From positions 62,001 through 126,000 of the forward strand of contig NZ_WHOD01000055.1 in the NCBI RefSeq assembly GCF_013141765.1: 64,000 bases of DNA. Reading direction: 5' to 3'. This DNA comes from Paenibacillus foliorum (lineage in GTDB: Bacteria; Bacillota; Bacilli; Paenibacillales; NBRC-103111). The notes under the pieces are model-generated. The model worked only from the letters and a program-made list of their open reading frames with translations. It searched no databases and was not told the origin of the DNA. The number at the start of each line of letters is the position of its first letter. Position 1 is the first letter of the stretch. Shown here piece by piece: positions 54,081 to 62,833 of the stretch. The translations under genes were made by a program, and so were the position numbers.

Positions 54081-54137
54081 CATTATGCAACATTATTTAG
54101 TGATTTGAATAAATTAAAAATTAATTGTTGCATAATG
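54081..54137. promoter_or_regulatory. Inverted operator pair before the acid-sugar operon
   Basis: CATTATGCAACA (54081-54092) and its exact reverse complement TGTTGCATAATG (54126-54137) are separated by 33 bases. TTGCAT (54128-54133) with TAAATT 17 bases on (54151-54156) makes a plausible SigA promoter overlapping the second arm. Likely binding sites of the PrpR-like protein. Confidence 0.6.
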
Positions 54138-54196
54138 ATGTATCTTATACTAAATTAGAATATATAGAATAAAGAAAAGTTAGATGGTGAGGTGGA

Positions 54197-55528
54197 ATGT
54201 TGGAAATTGCAATAATTGCCGATGATTTAACTGGCGCCAATGATACAGGGGTGCAATTGGCTCGCCGCGGTTTGAGGACTTCCGTACTTCTCAAGTTGGG
54301 TAGCGATGCCTCCATTAATGACAGAGAAATGCTTGAAGCTGTTGTCATTGATACAGATAGCAGAGCATCTAGTCAAGAAGAAGCGTACATGCAGGTCCGC
54401 GCAGCTTCCGAATACATCAAACAGAGTGGCTGCAAGGTTATTTATAAAAAGATGGATTCAACGATGAGAGGTAACATAGGCCCAGAGCTGGATGCTGTTT
54501 ATGATGCACTTGCTCCTGATTTCATCGGGATTGCACCTGCCTTTCCGCAAAGCGGACGGTTGGTGAGAGATGGTATTCTTTATGTAAATGGTAAGCCAGT
54601 TCATGAGACCGCTGCCGGAATTGATCCAAAAACACCAGTAAGGGAATCCCATATTCCATCGCTGCTCCGTTCACAAACTGGCCGGACAATTGGACATATC
54701 GGTTACATGGATATATCGAAGGGTATCGCTTATATACAGCAGAAGCTAAATCTGTTTCATAATCAGCAAATTCGGTATGTAGTATTCGATACTACTTCAG
54801 ATGCTGATTTGAAGACTATAGCAAGCTGCTTGGAGCAAACTCAATTTAACGTAGTATGGGCCGGTTCAGCTGGTTTGGCCAACTATGTGCCGTTATCCAA
54901 ATCTGATGTTCCTGCAATTTGCTTAGAGCAAAATGATGAGCTTGCTACGATTCCCAAACAATCGGTACTTCTAGTTATTGGTAGTGTAAATGAACAGTCT
55001 AGGAAGCAGTTGGATTTCTTACTGAATCATCATGATTCCGTCAAGGCGGTTAAGCTTCAGTCGCATACAGCAGTTGAGGGGAGCACGATGAAAGGGTTGG
55101 AGCTTGACCGAGTTTGCAGGGAGGCGGAGCAAGCTTTACAGCAAGGGCTGGATGTAGTGATATTCAGTTCAGGAGATAAGACTGACATTGACGAGGCAAA
55201 CGAGGCAGGTATTCGTGTTGGGCTTAACCCTACAGCAGTTAGTCAGCGGATAGCTGATACGCTGGGTGAAGCTGCTGTTTATCTAATGAATCATTACTCC
55301 TTGCAAGGGGTTATCATGACCGGAGGGGATACAGCTAAGCAGGTATGCTTGCATTGGGAAGCCTCACGCTTTGATCTTCTGGACGAGATAGAAAGCGGTG
55401 TGCCCATAGGGCTGCTGATTGGGGAGAAATCGAGTGTTAATGCAATAACCAAATCAGGTGGATTCGGAACCGAGCAGGTGCTGTTTCGGGCAATTGAACG
55501 ATTACGACAGGAGGCAACAATAAGATGA
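54197..55528 (+). CDS. Four-carbon acid sugar kinase (DUF1537 family)
   Basis: A 443-residue kinase of the DtnK/OtnK family. It starts with the conserved IAIIADDLTGANDTGVQLARRG and has MDSTMRGNIGPELDA, TSDADLKTI and the C-terminal nucleotide-binding GVIMTGGDTAKQ. Characterised members phosphorylate D-threonate, L-threonate or D-erythronate at C4. It overlaps the next gene, a PdxA2, by four bases; this pair fits the threonate/erythronate pathway giving dihydroxyacetone phosphate. Which stereoisomer is used cannot be read here. Confidence 0.88.
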   Translation: MLEIAIIADDLTGANDTGVQLARRGLRTSVLLKLGSDASINDREMLEAVVIDTDSRASSQEEAYMQVRAASEYIKQSGCKVIYKKMDSTMRGNIGPELDAVYDALAPDFIGIAPAFPQSGRLVRDGILYVNGKPVHETAAGIDPKTPVRESHIPSLLRSQTGRTIGHIGYMDISKGIAYIQQKLNLFHNQQIRYVVFDTTSDADLKTIASCLEQTQFNVVWAGSAGLANYVPLSKSDVPAICLEQNDELATIPKQSVLLVIGSVNEQSRKQLDFLLNHHDSVKAVKLQSHTAVEGSTMKGLELDRVCREAEQALQQGLDVVIFSSGDKTDIDEANEAGIRVGLNPTAVSQRIADTLGEAAVYLMNHYSLQGVIMTGGDTAKQVCLHWEASRFDLLDEIESGVPIGLLIGEKSSVNAITKSGGFGTEQVLFRAIERLRQEATIR

Positions 55529-56541
55529 TTAAACCTATCATTGGAATTACTATGGGAGACGGGGCGGGTGTTGGTCCTGAAATTATTGTGAAAGCGCTGC
55601 AGAATCAGTCCTTATATGATATTTGTAAACCTATCGTTATCGGCGACGCAAAAATGATAGAGAGAGCTGTTCATATCGTCAATAGCAGTGCTGCTGTAAA
55701 GATCGTTGATAACGTTTCGGATGCGCATTACGAGTACGGCGTTATTGAGGTCCTTGATTTGGATCTGTTGCCATCGGATTTAGTGTTTGGACAGGTACAG
55801 GCTGCAGCTGGCAATGCTGCTTTTCACTACTTGGCTAAAGCAATTGAGCTAGCCTTGGGGAGTCAGATTGATGCGATATGCACCGCTCCATTAAACAAGG
55901 AAGCGCTGCATAAGGGCGGCCATATATATCCAGGCCATACGGAGATACTGGCAAGCTTAACGGACACAGAGGATTATTCGATGATGCTGTATACACCAAA
56001 TTTGAAGGTCATTCATTTGACCACTCATGTCGGGTTGTTGAAGGCTATCGAGATGATTAATCCGGAAAGAACCTATAAGGTCGTAAAGCTTGCCCATGAT
56101 ACATTAGTCCGAGCAGGCATGTCCGCACCACGTATTGCTGTTTGTGGTATTAACCCGCATGCAGGCGAAAATGGGTTGTTCGGAAATGGCGAAGAAGAAG
56201 AGAAGCTTGTTCCCGGCATTAAACGTGCAGAAGCTGAGGGGATTTGCGTGACCGGTCCTTATCCAGCAGATACTTTGTTCTACCGCGCTGCTCGCGGAGA
56301 CTTTGACATGGTTGTGGCATGTTATCACGATCAAGGGCATGCACCGGTGAAGGTGCTTGGTATTGAATCTGGAGTTAACATTACAGCAGGGCTTAAAGGG
56401 GGCGTTATCCGTACATCCGTAGATCATGGAACCGCCTTCGATATAGCAGGGCTCAATAAAGCGGACGAACAAAGTTTGTTAACGGCAATTCGGGTAGCGG
56501 CAGAGATGGCGCCTAAAGCAAGTGCAGGCAGCTCGCTTTAA
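55525..56541 (+). CDS. pdxA2: 4-phospho-D-threonate 3-dehydrogenase-like PdxA2
   Basis: A 338-residue PdxA-family dehydrogenase: ITMGDGAGVGPEIIVKAL at the start, the substrate-binding GHTEILASLTDTEDYSMMLY, the metal-binding histidines in LTTHVGLLKAIEMI and CYHDQGHAPVKV, and GVIRTSVDHGTAFDIAG. Because it is coupled to a DUF1537 kinase, it is taken as PdxA2, which oxidises and decarboxylates 4-phosphothreonate, rather than as the pyridoxal-synthesis PdxA. Confidence 0.88.
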   Translation: MIKPIIGITMGDGAGVGPEIIVKALQNQSLYDICKPIVIGDAKMIERAVHIVNSSAAVKIVDNVSDAHYEYGVIEVLDLDLLPSDLVFGQVQAAAGNAAFHYLAKAIELALGSQIDAICTAPLNKEALHKGGHIYPGHTEILASLTDTEDYSMMLYTPNLKVIHLTTHVGLLKAIEMINPERTYKVVKLAHDTLVRAGMSAPRIAVCGINPHAGENGLFGNGEEEEKLVPGIKRAEAEGICVTGPYPADTLFYRAARGDFDMVVACYHDQGHAPVKVLGIESGVNITAGLKGGVIRTSVDHGTAFDIAGLNKADEQSLLTAIRVAAEMAPKASAGSSL

Positions 56542-56563
56542 TAAAAATGAGGTGTGAAAGCTT

Positions 56564-57736
56564 ATGAATACTTATCAATTTCAGACTGCTGGAAAAATTG
56601 TAGCCGGCAGCCATTCGGCAGAGCAGACAGCAGCTTATATAAGCACAACTTTCGGTTCCGTTAGGTCGGCACTAATCATCTCCCAGCCGTCTATCCAGAA
56701 ATCAGGTTTTCTCGATACGCTCAAAAGTAATTTGCTTCAAGTAGGGATTAGCTGTCAGTTATTTGCAGGAATTAAGCCAGAGCCAACGGAAGCTCAATTG
56801 ACTGAAATTTATAATCTATTGTCACAAGAAAGCTTCGACGTACTGATCGGTGTCGGCGGGGGCAGTGTGCTGGATGCAACTAAATTGCTCTCCGTAATGT
56901 TCACTAACCCCATGGGAATTCGCGAAATGTTAGGGACGGACTTGGTTCGCCAAGCCGGAATCCCAATGGTGCTCATTCCTACAACATCGGGTACAGGCTC
57001 CGAGGTTACGCCTAATGCCATTGTCACATTACCTGAGGAGGAGTTGAAGCTGGCGGTAGTCAGTAGGCATCTGTATCCTCAGCTTGTACTGTTGGACCCT
57101 TTGTTGACGTTAAGTCTACCTCCTTCGATAACTGCTGCTACCGGCATGGACGCCTACACGCATGCACTTGAATCTTATATTTCGAATAAAGCTAATCCGA
57201 TAAGCGATATGTTTGCTCTTGAATCTATTCGGCTTATATCTGACAGCCTTGTTGAGGCTTATCAGAATGGGGACTCGGTAGTAGCCCGAGAGAGGATGCT
57301 GTTAGGATCGATGTATGGAGGGATGGCTTTGTCCTCCTCGGGAACCGCTGCTGTACATGCGCTTGCTTATCCATTGGGTGGCAAGTTCGGTATTGCGCAT
57401 GGAGTAGCGAACTCGATGCTGTTAACTCATGTTATGGAATATAATATGGATGCCATTCAAGACCGTCTGGCAGTTGTTGCTTCGGTGATGAAGCTGCCTG
57501 AGGTTTTGGAGCCTTCTAGCTCCAGGGCGGCTGAAGCTGTTATTGAACGTATCGCCGAATGGACGCGTGTGTTGAATATTCCGCAGAACTTGCGGGATTA
57601 TGGTGTACAAGAGGAGCATATTGATTCTCTGACACTCGCTGCTTCTAAAGTAACCCGTCTCTTAAATAACAATCCCAAGGCGCTCGGAATGGATGATATT
57701 AGCATTCTGTATAGGAAATTATTGGTGGCGCTCTGA
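56564..57736 (+). CDS. Iron-containing alcohol dehydrogenase
   Basis: A 390-residue group III dehydrogenase: GVGGGSVLDATKLLSVMFTNP (NAD-binding), TTSGTGSEVTPNAIVT, the metal-binding GMDAYTHALESYIS and the histidine-rich SGTAAVHALAYPLGGKFGIAHGVANSMLL. It reads on 22 bases after pdxA2. In this operon it would oxidise an alcohol or reduce an aldehyde belonging to the same acid-sugar route. Confidence 0.9.
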   Translation: MNTYQFQTAGKIVAGSHSAEQTAAYISTTFGSVRSALIISQPSIQKSGFLDTLKSNLLQVGISCQLFAGIKPEPTEAQLTEIYNLLSQESFDVLIGVGGGSVLDATKLLSVMFTNPMGIREMLGTDLVRQAGIPMVLIPTTSGTGSEVTPNAIVTLPEEELKLAVVSRHLYPQLVLLDPLLTLSLPPSITAATGMDAYTHALESYISNKANPISDMFALESIRLISDSLVEAYQNGDSVVARERMLLGSMYGGMALSSSGTAAVHALAYPLGGKFGIAHGVANSMLLTHVMEYNMDAIQDRLAVVASVMKLPEVLEPSSSRAAEAVIERIAEWTRVLNIPQNLRDYGVQEEHIDSLTLAASKVTRLLNNNPKALGMDDISILYRKLLVAL

Positions 57737-57773
57737 TCGTGGAGTGAACACGAAACAGAAGGTGGGGGTTGCA

Positions 57774-58009
57774 TTGTCAAGTCCGATCAAGAATCAAATT
57801 GGCATAGCAAAATTTATTCGGAAAATAATGTTTTTAAGACCCCGATGTTTCATTTTAATACGGATAATATAATTGAAGCCTATGAATTTATGAAATCGCA
57901 GAAGGTGGAAATTATAACAGGGATAGAGCATGGACACTGGTTTAATTTCGAAGATTTGGATGGCAACATCCTAATGGTTTGTAGTGTTTGGCACCCAGAT
58001 TGTAGTTAG
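57774..58009 (+). pseudogene. VOC/glyoxalase-family remnant
   Basis: A TTG at 57774 behind AAGGTGGGGG encodes MSSPIKNQIG, the normal start of a VOC protein. The rest of a VOC domain appears in another frame: NVFKTPMFHFNTDNIIEAYE, then HWFNFEDLDGNILMVCSVWH and a stop at 58007. The region between is deleted, so only about half of the gene remains. Confidence 0.6.
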
Positions 58010-58055
58010 TGGATCAGCTGCGCATGTACAATAAACTTCAAAAACAAATTTAGAA

Positions 58056-58078
58056 GAAGGGCCGAGAGGCCCTTTTTT
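58056..58078 (+). terminator. Intrinsic terminator
   Basis: A perfect stem GGGCC / GGCCC with loop GAGA and six T, closing the acid-sugar operon and VOC remnant. Confidence 0.88.
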
Positions 58079-58225
58079 GAGTTGAATAGGCAAGATAAGT
58101 TTATACTTTGCTTCGCTCAACCTTGACAAACGCACTAATCCCCTTGGACTAAACAAACGTTTATCTTCTTGAAAGAAGAAAATTTTATAAAAATAGCGGT
58201 CTTTTCTAGCCTCTACTTTGTTATT

Positions 58226-58456
58226 GTGTACGTCCTGCTAGGGTGTCATTTTTATGTTGGAAGTCACGAACATGAATCCCGGGAGAGCGTTGCGGCGTTG
58301 CATGGCGGTCGGTCGAGCAAGGATTCAGTGAGGTGAAACTGAAGGAATCTGTAGACAAATGCACGAGGCATGGTGCACAAAATTGGCAGGGATAGTCGGA
58401 TGAGTGACCCTAAACACGACAAAATCCAGAGCTATCAAGGGTGATCCTTGTGGATT
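58226..58456 (+). ncRNA. Structured RNA, resembles domain I of a group II intron
   Basis: The stretch begins GTGTACGTCC, close to the GUGYG group II 5' end. It contains short phrases resembling group II introns that I recall: GTGAAACTGAAGGAATCTGT, AGACAAATGCACGAGGCATG, then GGATGAGTGACCCTAAACAC and GACAAAATCC. No reverse transcriptase or domain V follows; instead an intrinsic terminator comes at once. It is therefore either a 5' fragment of an intron or an independent structured RNA of about 260 nt. This rests on visual resemblance only. Confidence 0.45.
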
Positions 58457-58457
58457 G

Positions 58458-58489
58458 ACCCTTCTGTGACCCGTACAGAAGGGTTCTTT
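58458..58489 (+). terminator. Intrinsic terminator after the structured RNA
   Basis: A perfect 10-base stem ACCCTTCTGT / ACAGAAGGGT followed by TCTTT. Confidence 0.8.
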
Positions 58490-58523
58490 GATGTTTTATC
58501 TCAAAATTTTTATTTGTATTGTC

Positions 58524-58552
58524 TTTACAGAGGCGTTCAGGTCTGCTAGAAT
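58524..58552 (+). promoter_or_regulatory. SigA-type promoter of bioB
   Basis: TTTACA and TAGAAT separated by 17 bases, followed directly by a BirA box and then by bioB. The leader between promoter and start codon is nearly 190 bases. Confidence 0.7.
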
Positions 58553-58564
58553 TACCAAATATTA

Positions 58565-58598
58565 TTGTTAACCTAATTTATGTTATTTAAGTTTACAA
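58565..58598. promoter_or_regulatory. BirA operator
   Basis: TTGTTAACC and AGTTTACAA form an imperfect inverted repeat with a 16-base spacer, the layout of BirA boxes in Firmicutes. BirA loaded with biotinyl-AMP would repress the promoter immediately upstream. Confidence 0.75.
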
Positions 58599-58744
58599 TT
58601 AAATGATTATTGAGGTCCTTGGTTAGTTTCCTTGTTTGCACCCGAAGCGACTTCTGAGACGTTGATGCAAACCGTATGAAAAACAATACACTTCGTGCCT
58701 GACAAAGAGGCGTTTGCAGTGCAACCTATGGGAGGATGATTGAG

Positions 58745-59743
58745 ATGAAAACAATTGCAGCGGAGATGGAGTGGCAATCGCTTGCCCAAAAAGCATTACG
58801 TGGAGAATGTTTAACATTAGAGGAAGGGCTCGCTGTGCTCGAAGCCGACAATGATGAGGTACTGCTGATCATGCAGGCTGCGTTTGAGGTGAGAAAACAT
58901 TTTTACGGTAGAAAAGTGAAGTTGAACATGATCATTAACGCCAAAAGCGGCTTGTGTCCTGAGGACTGCGGATACTGCTCCCAATCGATCATTTCGACGG
59001 CACCGGTAAAAAAATATACCCTGTTGGATAAAGACACGTTGCTTTCAGGCGCACGAGAAGCGATGGCACGTAAAGCCGGAACCTACTGCATTGTTGCGGC
59101 CGGGAAGGGTCCGACAGATAAGGAGCTGGATCAAGTGGTGGACGCGGTTAGAGAAATCCGTAAAACAATGCCACTAAAAATTTGCGCATGTCTAGGCATT
59201 CTCAAGGACGATCAAGCTGAACGTCTTGCTGAAGCTGGCGTCCATCGATATAACCACAATTTGAACACCAGCAAAGCCAACTATCCCTCCATCACGACGA
59301 CCCATACATACGATCAACGTGTTGAAACTGTGGAAAAGGTAAAGTCACACGGCATGTCCCCTTGCTCAGGTGTCATTATTGGCATGGGCGAAACGAATCA
59401 AGAGATTGTTGAAATGGCTTTTTCTCTCCGTGAACTAGATAGCGATTCGATCCCGATCAATTTCCTGAATGCGATACCAGGAACACCTCTGGAGCATGCA
59501 GGCCGCACATCATCTATGAAAGCATTGAAGGTAGTAGCTTTGTTTCGTTTCGTATGTCCGTCTAAAGAAATCCGTGTGGCGGGCGGCCGTGAGGTTAACC
59601 TCCGTACACTTCAGCCTTTGTCGCTGTTCGCCGCAAATTCGCTTTTTGTAGGTGATTATTTAACGACAGCAGGCCAAGACGTATCGGCTGATCATCAAAT
59701 TATTGAGGATTTGGGTTTTGAGATTGAATTAAATGCCCTTTAA
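58745..59743 (+). CDS. bioB: Biotin synthase
   Basis: A 332-residue radical SAM enzyme from ATG 58745, nine bases after GGGAGG. The radical cluster motif is CPEDCGYCSQS; YNHNLNTSKANYPSITTTHTYDQR and NFLNAIPGTPLEH are the expected biotin synthase segments. It inserts sulfur into dethiobiotin in the last step of biotin synthesis. A broken bioF follows, and no other biotin genes are present in the window. Confidence 0.93.
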   Translation: MKTIAAEMEWQSLAQKALRGECLTLEEGLAVLEADNDEVLLIMQAAFEVRKHFYGRKVKLNMIINAKSGLCPEDCGYCSQSIISTAPVKKYTLLDKDTLLSGAREAMARKAGTYCIVAAGKGPTDKELDQVVDAVREIRKTMPLKICACLGILKDDQAERLAEAGVHRYNHNLNTSKANYPSITTTHTYDQRVETVEKVKSHGMSPCSGVIIGMGETNQEIVEMAFSLRELDSDSIPINFLNAIPGTPLEHAGRTSSMKALKVVALFRFVCPSKEIRVAGGREVNLRTLQPLSLFAANSLFVGDYLTTAGQDVSADHQIIEDLGFEIELNAL

Positions 59744-59756
59744 GGCGGTATCGAGC

Positions 59757-59984
59757 ATGAACTGGATGGAAAAAGAACTTGAATAGTGGGCTGATCCTAT
59801 GTTGGAGTGTCTCTTGGCTTCAAGTGGCTCGGTCTTCGGATCTCCTGGCGATATGGTGCGCGGGGAACGAAAGCTGCTCAACATGTCATCCAATAACTAC
59901 ATTGGATTCACCCATCAGCCTGACATACTTGAAGTGATGCGCGAAGGGGGTAGCCTTAGGATTGAAGCTAAGTTCTCTGAATAG
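59757..59984 (+). pseudogene. bioF remnant (8-amino-7-oxononanoate synthase)
   Basis: The frame begins MNWMEKELE, the usual BioF start, then a stop at 59784. It continues in the same frame with GDMVRGERKLLNMSSNNYIG and FTHQPDILEVMREGG, the early BioF motif region. All of the catalytic PLP domain is missing; the match ends near 59950. Only about 60 of some 390 codons are left. Confidence 0.7.
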
Positions 59985-60341
59985 AGCTTCACGTAGTATC
60001 AAATATTGACAGGTAGAGGAAATGAGGTACGCTATTTTGAAGTGCACGCGTGTTCATTTAAGTGAAACGGAAGTACGATGCTCTATTAGGATGAAATGTA
60101 GTCATTTCGGCAGGTAGGAGGCAAAATAAAGCATCGTAGTTCCGTGAAATGATGAATTTTGCACAAACATATATGTACGCACATAATAATACCGTCAGGA
60201 TGAATCCATGGCGGTTTTTCTTTATATTTGGTCTGATTTAACGAACGACTCTGATACCTATATCGGCATTTTGATAATTCCCATAAAAAGATGAAATACT
60301 TAAGAAGTACCTTAACTACCATAATGAGGAGGGAGCATGTC
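59985..60341. repeat. Intergenic stretch with a large inverted repeat
   Basis: ACGGAAGTACGATGCT (60067-60082) and AGCATCGTAGTTCCGT (60130-60145) pair with one mismatch across a 47-base centre that itself holds GAAATG / CATTTC. The whole 80-base element looks like a small intergenic repeat or MITE-like hairpin. Apart from it and the terminator at 60191 I see nothing else. Confidence 0.55.
60191..60219 (+). terminator. Intrinsic terminator
   Basis: Arms ACCGTCAGGAT and ATCCATGGCGGT form an interrupted stem followed by five T. Confidence 0.65.
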
Positions 60342-61484
60342 TTGGGATCTCATCTGCTTCCCATCAAAGCCGCGTTGATTACGTTTCCTTTAATTGCGCT
60401 GCTGTTGACAATCCCTTCCTTAATATATAATTATTGGCGCTACGCTTACGTGAATGTATTCAGGATGATCCTTATGTATTCTTTTGTTTTATTTATGCTA
60501 ACAGCCTACTATTTAGTTATTTTACCTTTGCCTGAAACGAGAGATACGTGCTCACAGCAATTGCCTGGAACGAAATATTACACGCTGCTTTTATTTACTT
60601 TTGTATTTGATTTTATGAAAGAGACCCAAGTCGTCTGGGAGGACCCTTCTACTTATTCGAAGGTATTACATGAAAGGGCCTTTCAGCAGGTTGTGTTTAA
60701 CTTTATCCTGCTTCTGCCGCTAGGTGTGTACATTCGTTATTATTTTAGAAGAAAATGGCTTGTTGCTCTAGGCGCAGGATTCCTAGTTTCTTTGTTTTTT
60801 GAAGTCACTCAGCTTACGGGTCTATATGGTATATATAACTGCCCTTATCGGATTTTTGATGTGAACGATTTGCTATTGAATACGTCGGGCGTGCTTGCCG
60901 GTTATTGGATAGCTCCTGTGCTGCTGTTCCTTTTTCCTCGGAAAGAAGCACTGGATCAACATATCGATTGGGGAATCAAGCCTGTCGGGTACATTCATCG
61001 TATGCTTGCTTTTTTAATCGACGGATGGTTGATTATGTGGATCGTTGCGGGTATATCCATACCAAACCAATTTAAACTGGGCAAGATGGCTATGCTTCTG
61101 GAATATCCGCTTACAATGTTTGTGGTGATCCTGGGTTACTCTATTGCATTACCCTATATAACGAATGGGTGCACGTTTGGATTATGGTTGTTGCGACTTC
61201 GGATCGCTGGTAATCAGCCGCGTTTACGGTTCAAAGAGATTATTATTCGCAATGGTTCGCTGTTTTATGGGTATGGTGGACTCAGCTATCTTATTCTAAG
61301 CGTGGTAATAACCGAAATGGATCAGAATCGTTATGTAGCCTACACTTTATTTATATGCTTTACTATAATGCAGCTTGTGTTTGTATCGCATTTTGTGGTG
61401 GTTGTTTTTCAGAGAAAAAGGCGTTTTTTTTATGAGAGGCTTAGCGAAACGGCTGTCGTTCGAAACCTTGGCATAGACACATGA
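60342..61484 (+). CDS. VanZ/RDD-domain membrane protein
   Basis: About 380 residues from a TTG at 60342, behind GAGGAGGGAG; an in-frame ATG further upstream lacks spacing. The first half is VanZ-like (FNFILLLPLGVYIRYYFRRK, SLFFEVTQLTGLYGIYNCPYRIFDVNDLLLNTSGVLAGY). The second half is an RDD domain (YIHRMLAFLIDGWLIMWIVAG, FGLWLLRLRI). About ten membrane helices in all. This fusion recurs in Paenibacillus; its function is not known. VanZ alone gives low-level teicoplanin resistance. Confidence 0.85.
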   Translation: MGSHLLPIKAALITFPLIALLLTIPSLIYNYWRYAYVNVFRMILMYSFVLFMLTAYYLVILPLPETRDTCSQQLPGTKYYTLLLFTFVFDFMKETQVVWEDPSTYSKVLHERAFQQVVFNFILLLPLGVYIRYYFRRKWLVALGAGFLVSLFFEVTQLTGLYGIYNCPYRIFDVNDLLLNTSGVLAGYWIAPVLLFLFPRKEALDQHIDWGIKPVGYIHRMLAFLIDGWLIMWIVAGISIPNQFKLGKMAMLLEYPLTMFVVILGYSIALPYITNGCTFGLWLLRLRIAGNQPRLRFKEIIIRNGSLFYGYGGLSYLILSVVITEMDQNRYVAYTLFICFTIMQLVFVSHFVVVVFQRKRRFFYERLSETAVVRNLGIDT

Positions 61485-61580
61485 ACTGGATAATATTAAT
61501 GGATTATAGAACATGGATTACTATCAGGTAAAGTGTACGTAGTTAGTGTGGTTATTGCGAACTAAAAGGAGGAATCCATC

Positions 61581-61781
61581 GTGCAGAATATAACTCTAAA
61601 AGTAGTAGGGATGACTTGCAGCCATTGTGTGCTGTCAGTGGAAGGAGCTGTTAAAAAAGCAGGAGCTTCCGCCAAGGTAGATCTTTCCCGTAATTCGGTC
61701 TCAGTTGCCTTTGATGAAAGTAAGCTATCGCTGGAAACTATTAAAGAAGCAATCGAGGATCAAGGTTATGATATTAAATAA
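61581..61781 (+). CDS. copZ: Copper chaperone-like HMA protein (CopZ)
   Basis: A 66-residue heavy-metal-associated domain with the copper-binding MTCSHC near residues 11-16 and the fold order VVGMTCSHCVLSVEGAVKKA, SVAFDESKLSLETIKEAIEDQGY. GTG start behind AAGGAGGAA. It carries Cu(I) to a CopA-type ATPase; no copA lies beside it in the window. Confidence 0.9.
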   Translation: MQNITLKVVGMTCSHCVLSVEGAVKKAGASAKVDLSRNSVSVAFDESKLSLETIKEAIEDQGYDIK

Positions 61782-61816
61782 ATTTTTAATGGAGTAAATA
61801 TAATCTATCACTGTTT

Positions 61817-61848
61817 AAGTTGACTTTCTTTGAAGGTCAGCTTTTTCT
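61817..61848 (+). terminator. Intrinsic terminator
   Basis: Arms AAGTTGACTTTC and GAAGGTCAGCTT form an interrupted stem followed by five T, after copZ. Confidence 0.7.
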
Positions 61849-61931
61849 GACACTGCTTGGGGTGGAGAATGGTATGATATCTATTAACGTTATGCTAACA
61901 TAAGGAAAACCTTGTAAGGAGACGAAAACCA

Positions 61932-62630
61932 TTGACACATACTATCGGCTTTATATACGCACATCCAGATGATGAAACCTTTCTAAGTGCTTGTTTGATA
62001 AGACAGCTTGTCGATAAAGGAGAGCGGCCGGTTCTTCTGCTTGCGACCAAAGGTGATGCGGGTAAGAAAAACGGTCATGTCGCTCACTTGTCGAATGAGG
62101 AGCTTGCATCATTACGTGTTCATGAAATGCAACAAGCTGCTGAAATATTGGGATTGACGGATATAGAGCATTTGGGTCATCCGGATGGTAAATTGAATCA
62201 AGTGGATGAGATCCTCTTTATAGAACAAGTGGCCGAGTTTATTAATAAGCATCAGCTCCAAATTGTTTTCAGCTTTCCAGAGGATGGTGGTAACTTTCAT
62301 CCCGATCATATGTCCATTTCCAAAGTGACTACAGCAGCGGTACTCAGCGGCAAATGTCCTTCTGTGCAAAAGCTATATTATTGCATGTCCAATACTTTGC
62401 TTCAGCAAGGACACGAGCCTTCTATTATCATCGACACAAAGCCTCAGTGGGAAATGAAAGCAAATGCACTGCGGGCGCATGCTTCGCAACTATTGGCTAT
62501 CGAACGTTATTTTGGTGATTTATCTTCATTTCCTGAAAACCGAAGATACGAATCATTTGTATTGTGTTGGGAAAGAGGTGTGCTTTGGCCGCAAAAACAG
62601 GAATTATCCGTGTTGGATGACTTAAATTGA
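61932..62630 (+). CDS. bshB2: Bacillithiol deacetylase, BshB2 type (PIG-L family)
   Basis: A 232-residue LmbE/PIG-L deacetylase with zinc motif AHPDDETFLSA near residue 10, the second zinc-binding HPDH (FHPDHMSISKV) and GHPDGKLNQVDEIL. It starts with TTG behind AAGGAGACG. BshB2 removes the acetyl group from GlcNAc-malate in bacillithiol synthesis. Length and motifs fit BshB2/YojG better than BshB1, but other deacetylases of this fold are possible. Confidence 0.82.
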   Translation: MTHTIGFIYAHPDDETFLSACLIRQLVDKGERPVLLLATKGDAGKKNGHVAHLSNEELASLRVHEMQQAAEILGLTDIEHLGHPDGKLNQVDEILFIEQVAEFINKHQLQIVFSFPEDGGNFHPDHMSISKVTTAAVLSGKCPSVQKLYYCMSNTLLQQGHEPSIIIDTKPQWEMKANALRAHASQLLAIERYFGDLSSFPENRRYESFVLCWERGVLWPQKQELSVLDDLN

Positions 62631-62750
62631 GAGAGAAAGCCGGCAATGAGTAAAGTGTTTATGTAAAGCCGGTGTCAGTATGGGAACCGATGAGGTTTGG
62701 TGGTGGACGCTCGACCGACGGGTTCACTGTGAAACAACCTAAATTGTTAA

Positions 62751-62797
62751 TGAAGAAAAAGCTTGGCGGATATCAAGTCCGTCAAGCTTTTTCTTCA
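62751..62797. terminator. Long bidirectional terminator
   Basis: Arms of 20 bases (TGAAGAAAAAGCTTGGCGGA and its near complement) with one mismatch, between convergent bshB2 and the LacI gene. Confidence 0.85.
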
Positions 62798-62833
62798 TTT
62801 CAACCACGCATGATAAGAATGAAATTCGGATGT

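Noticed and set aside
54051..54196. A sigma-54 (-24/-12) promoter before the acid-sugar operon
   Set aside because: No TGGCA-N-TTGC pair with correct spacing was found, and the regulator lacks the GAFTGA loop.
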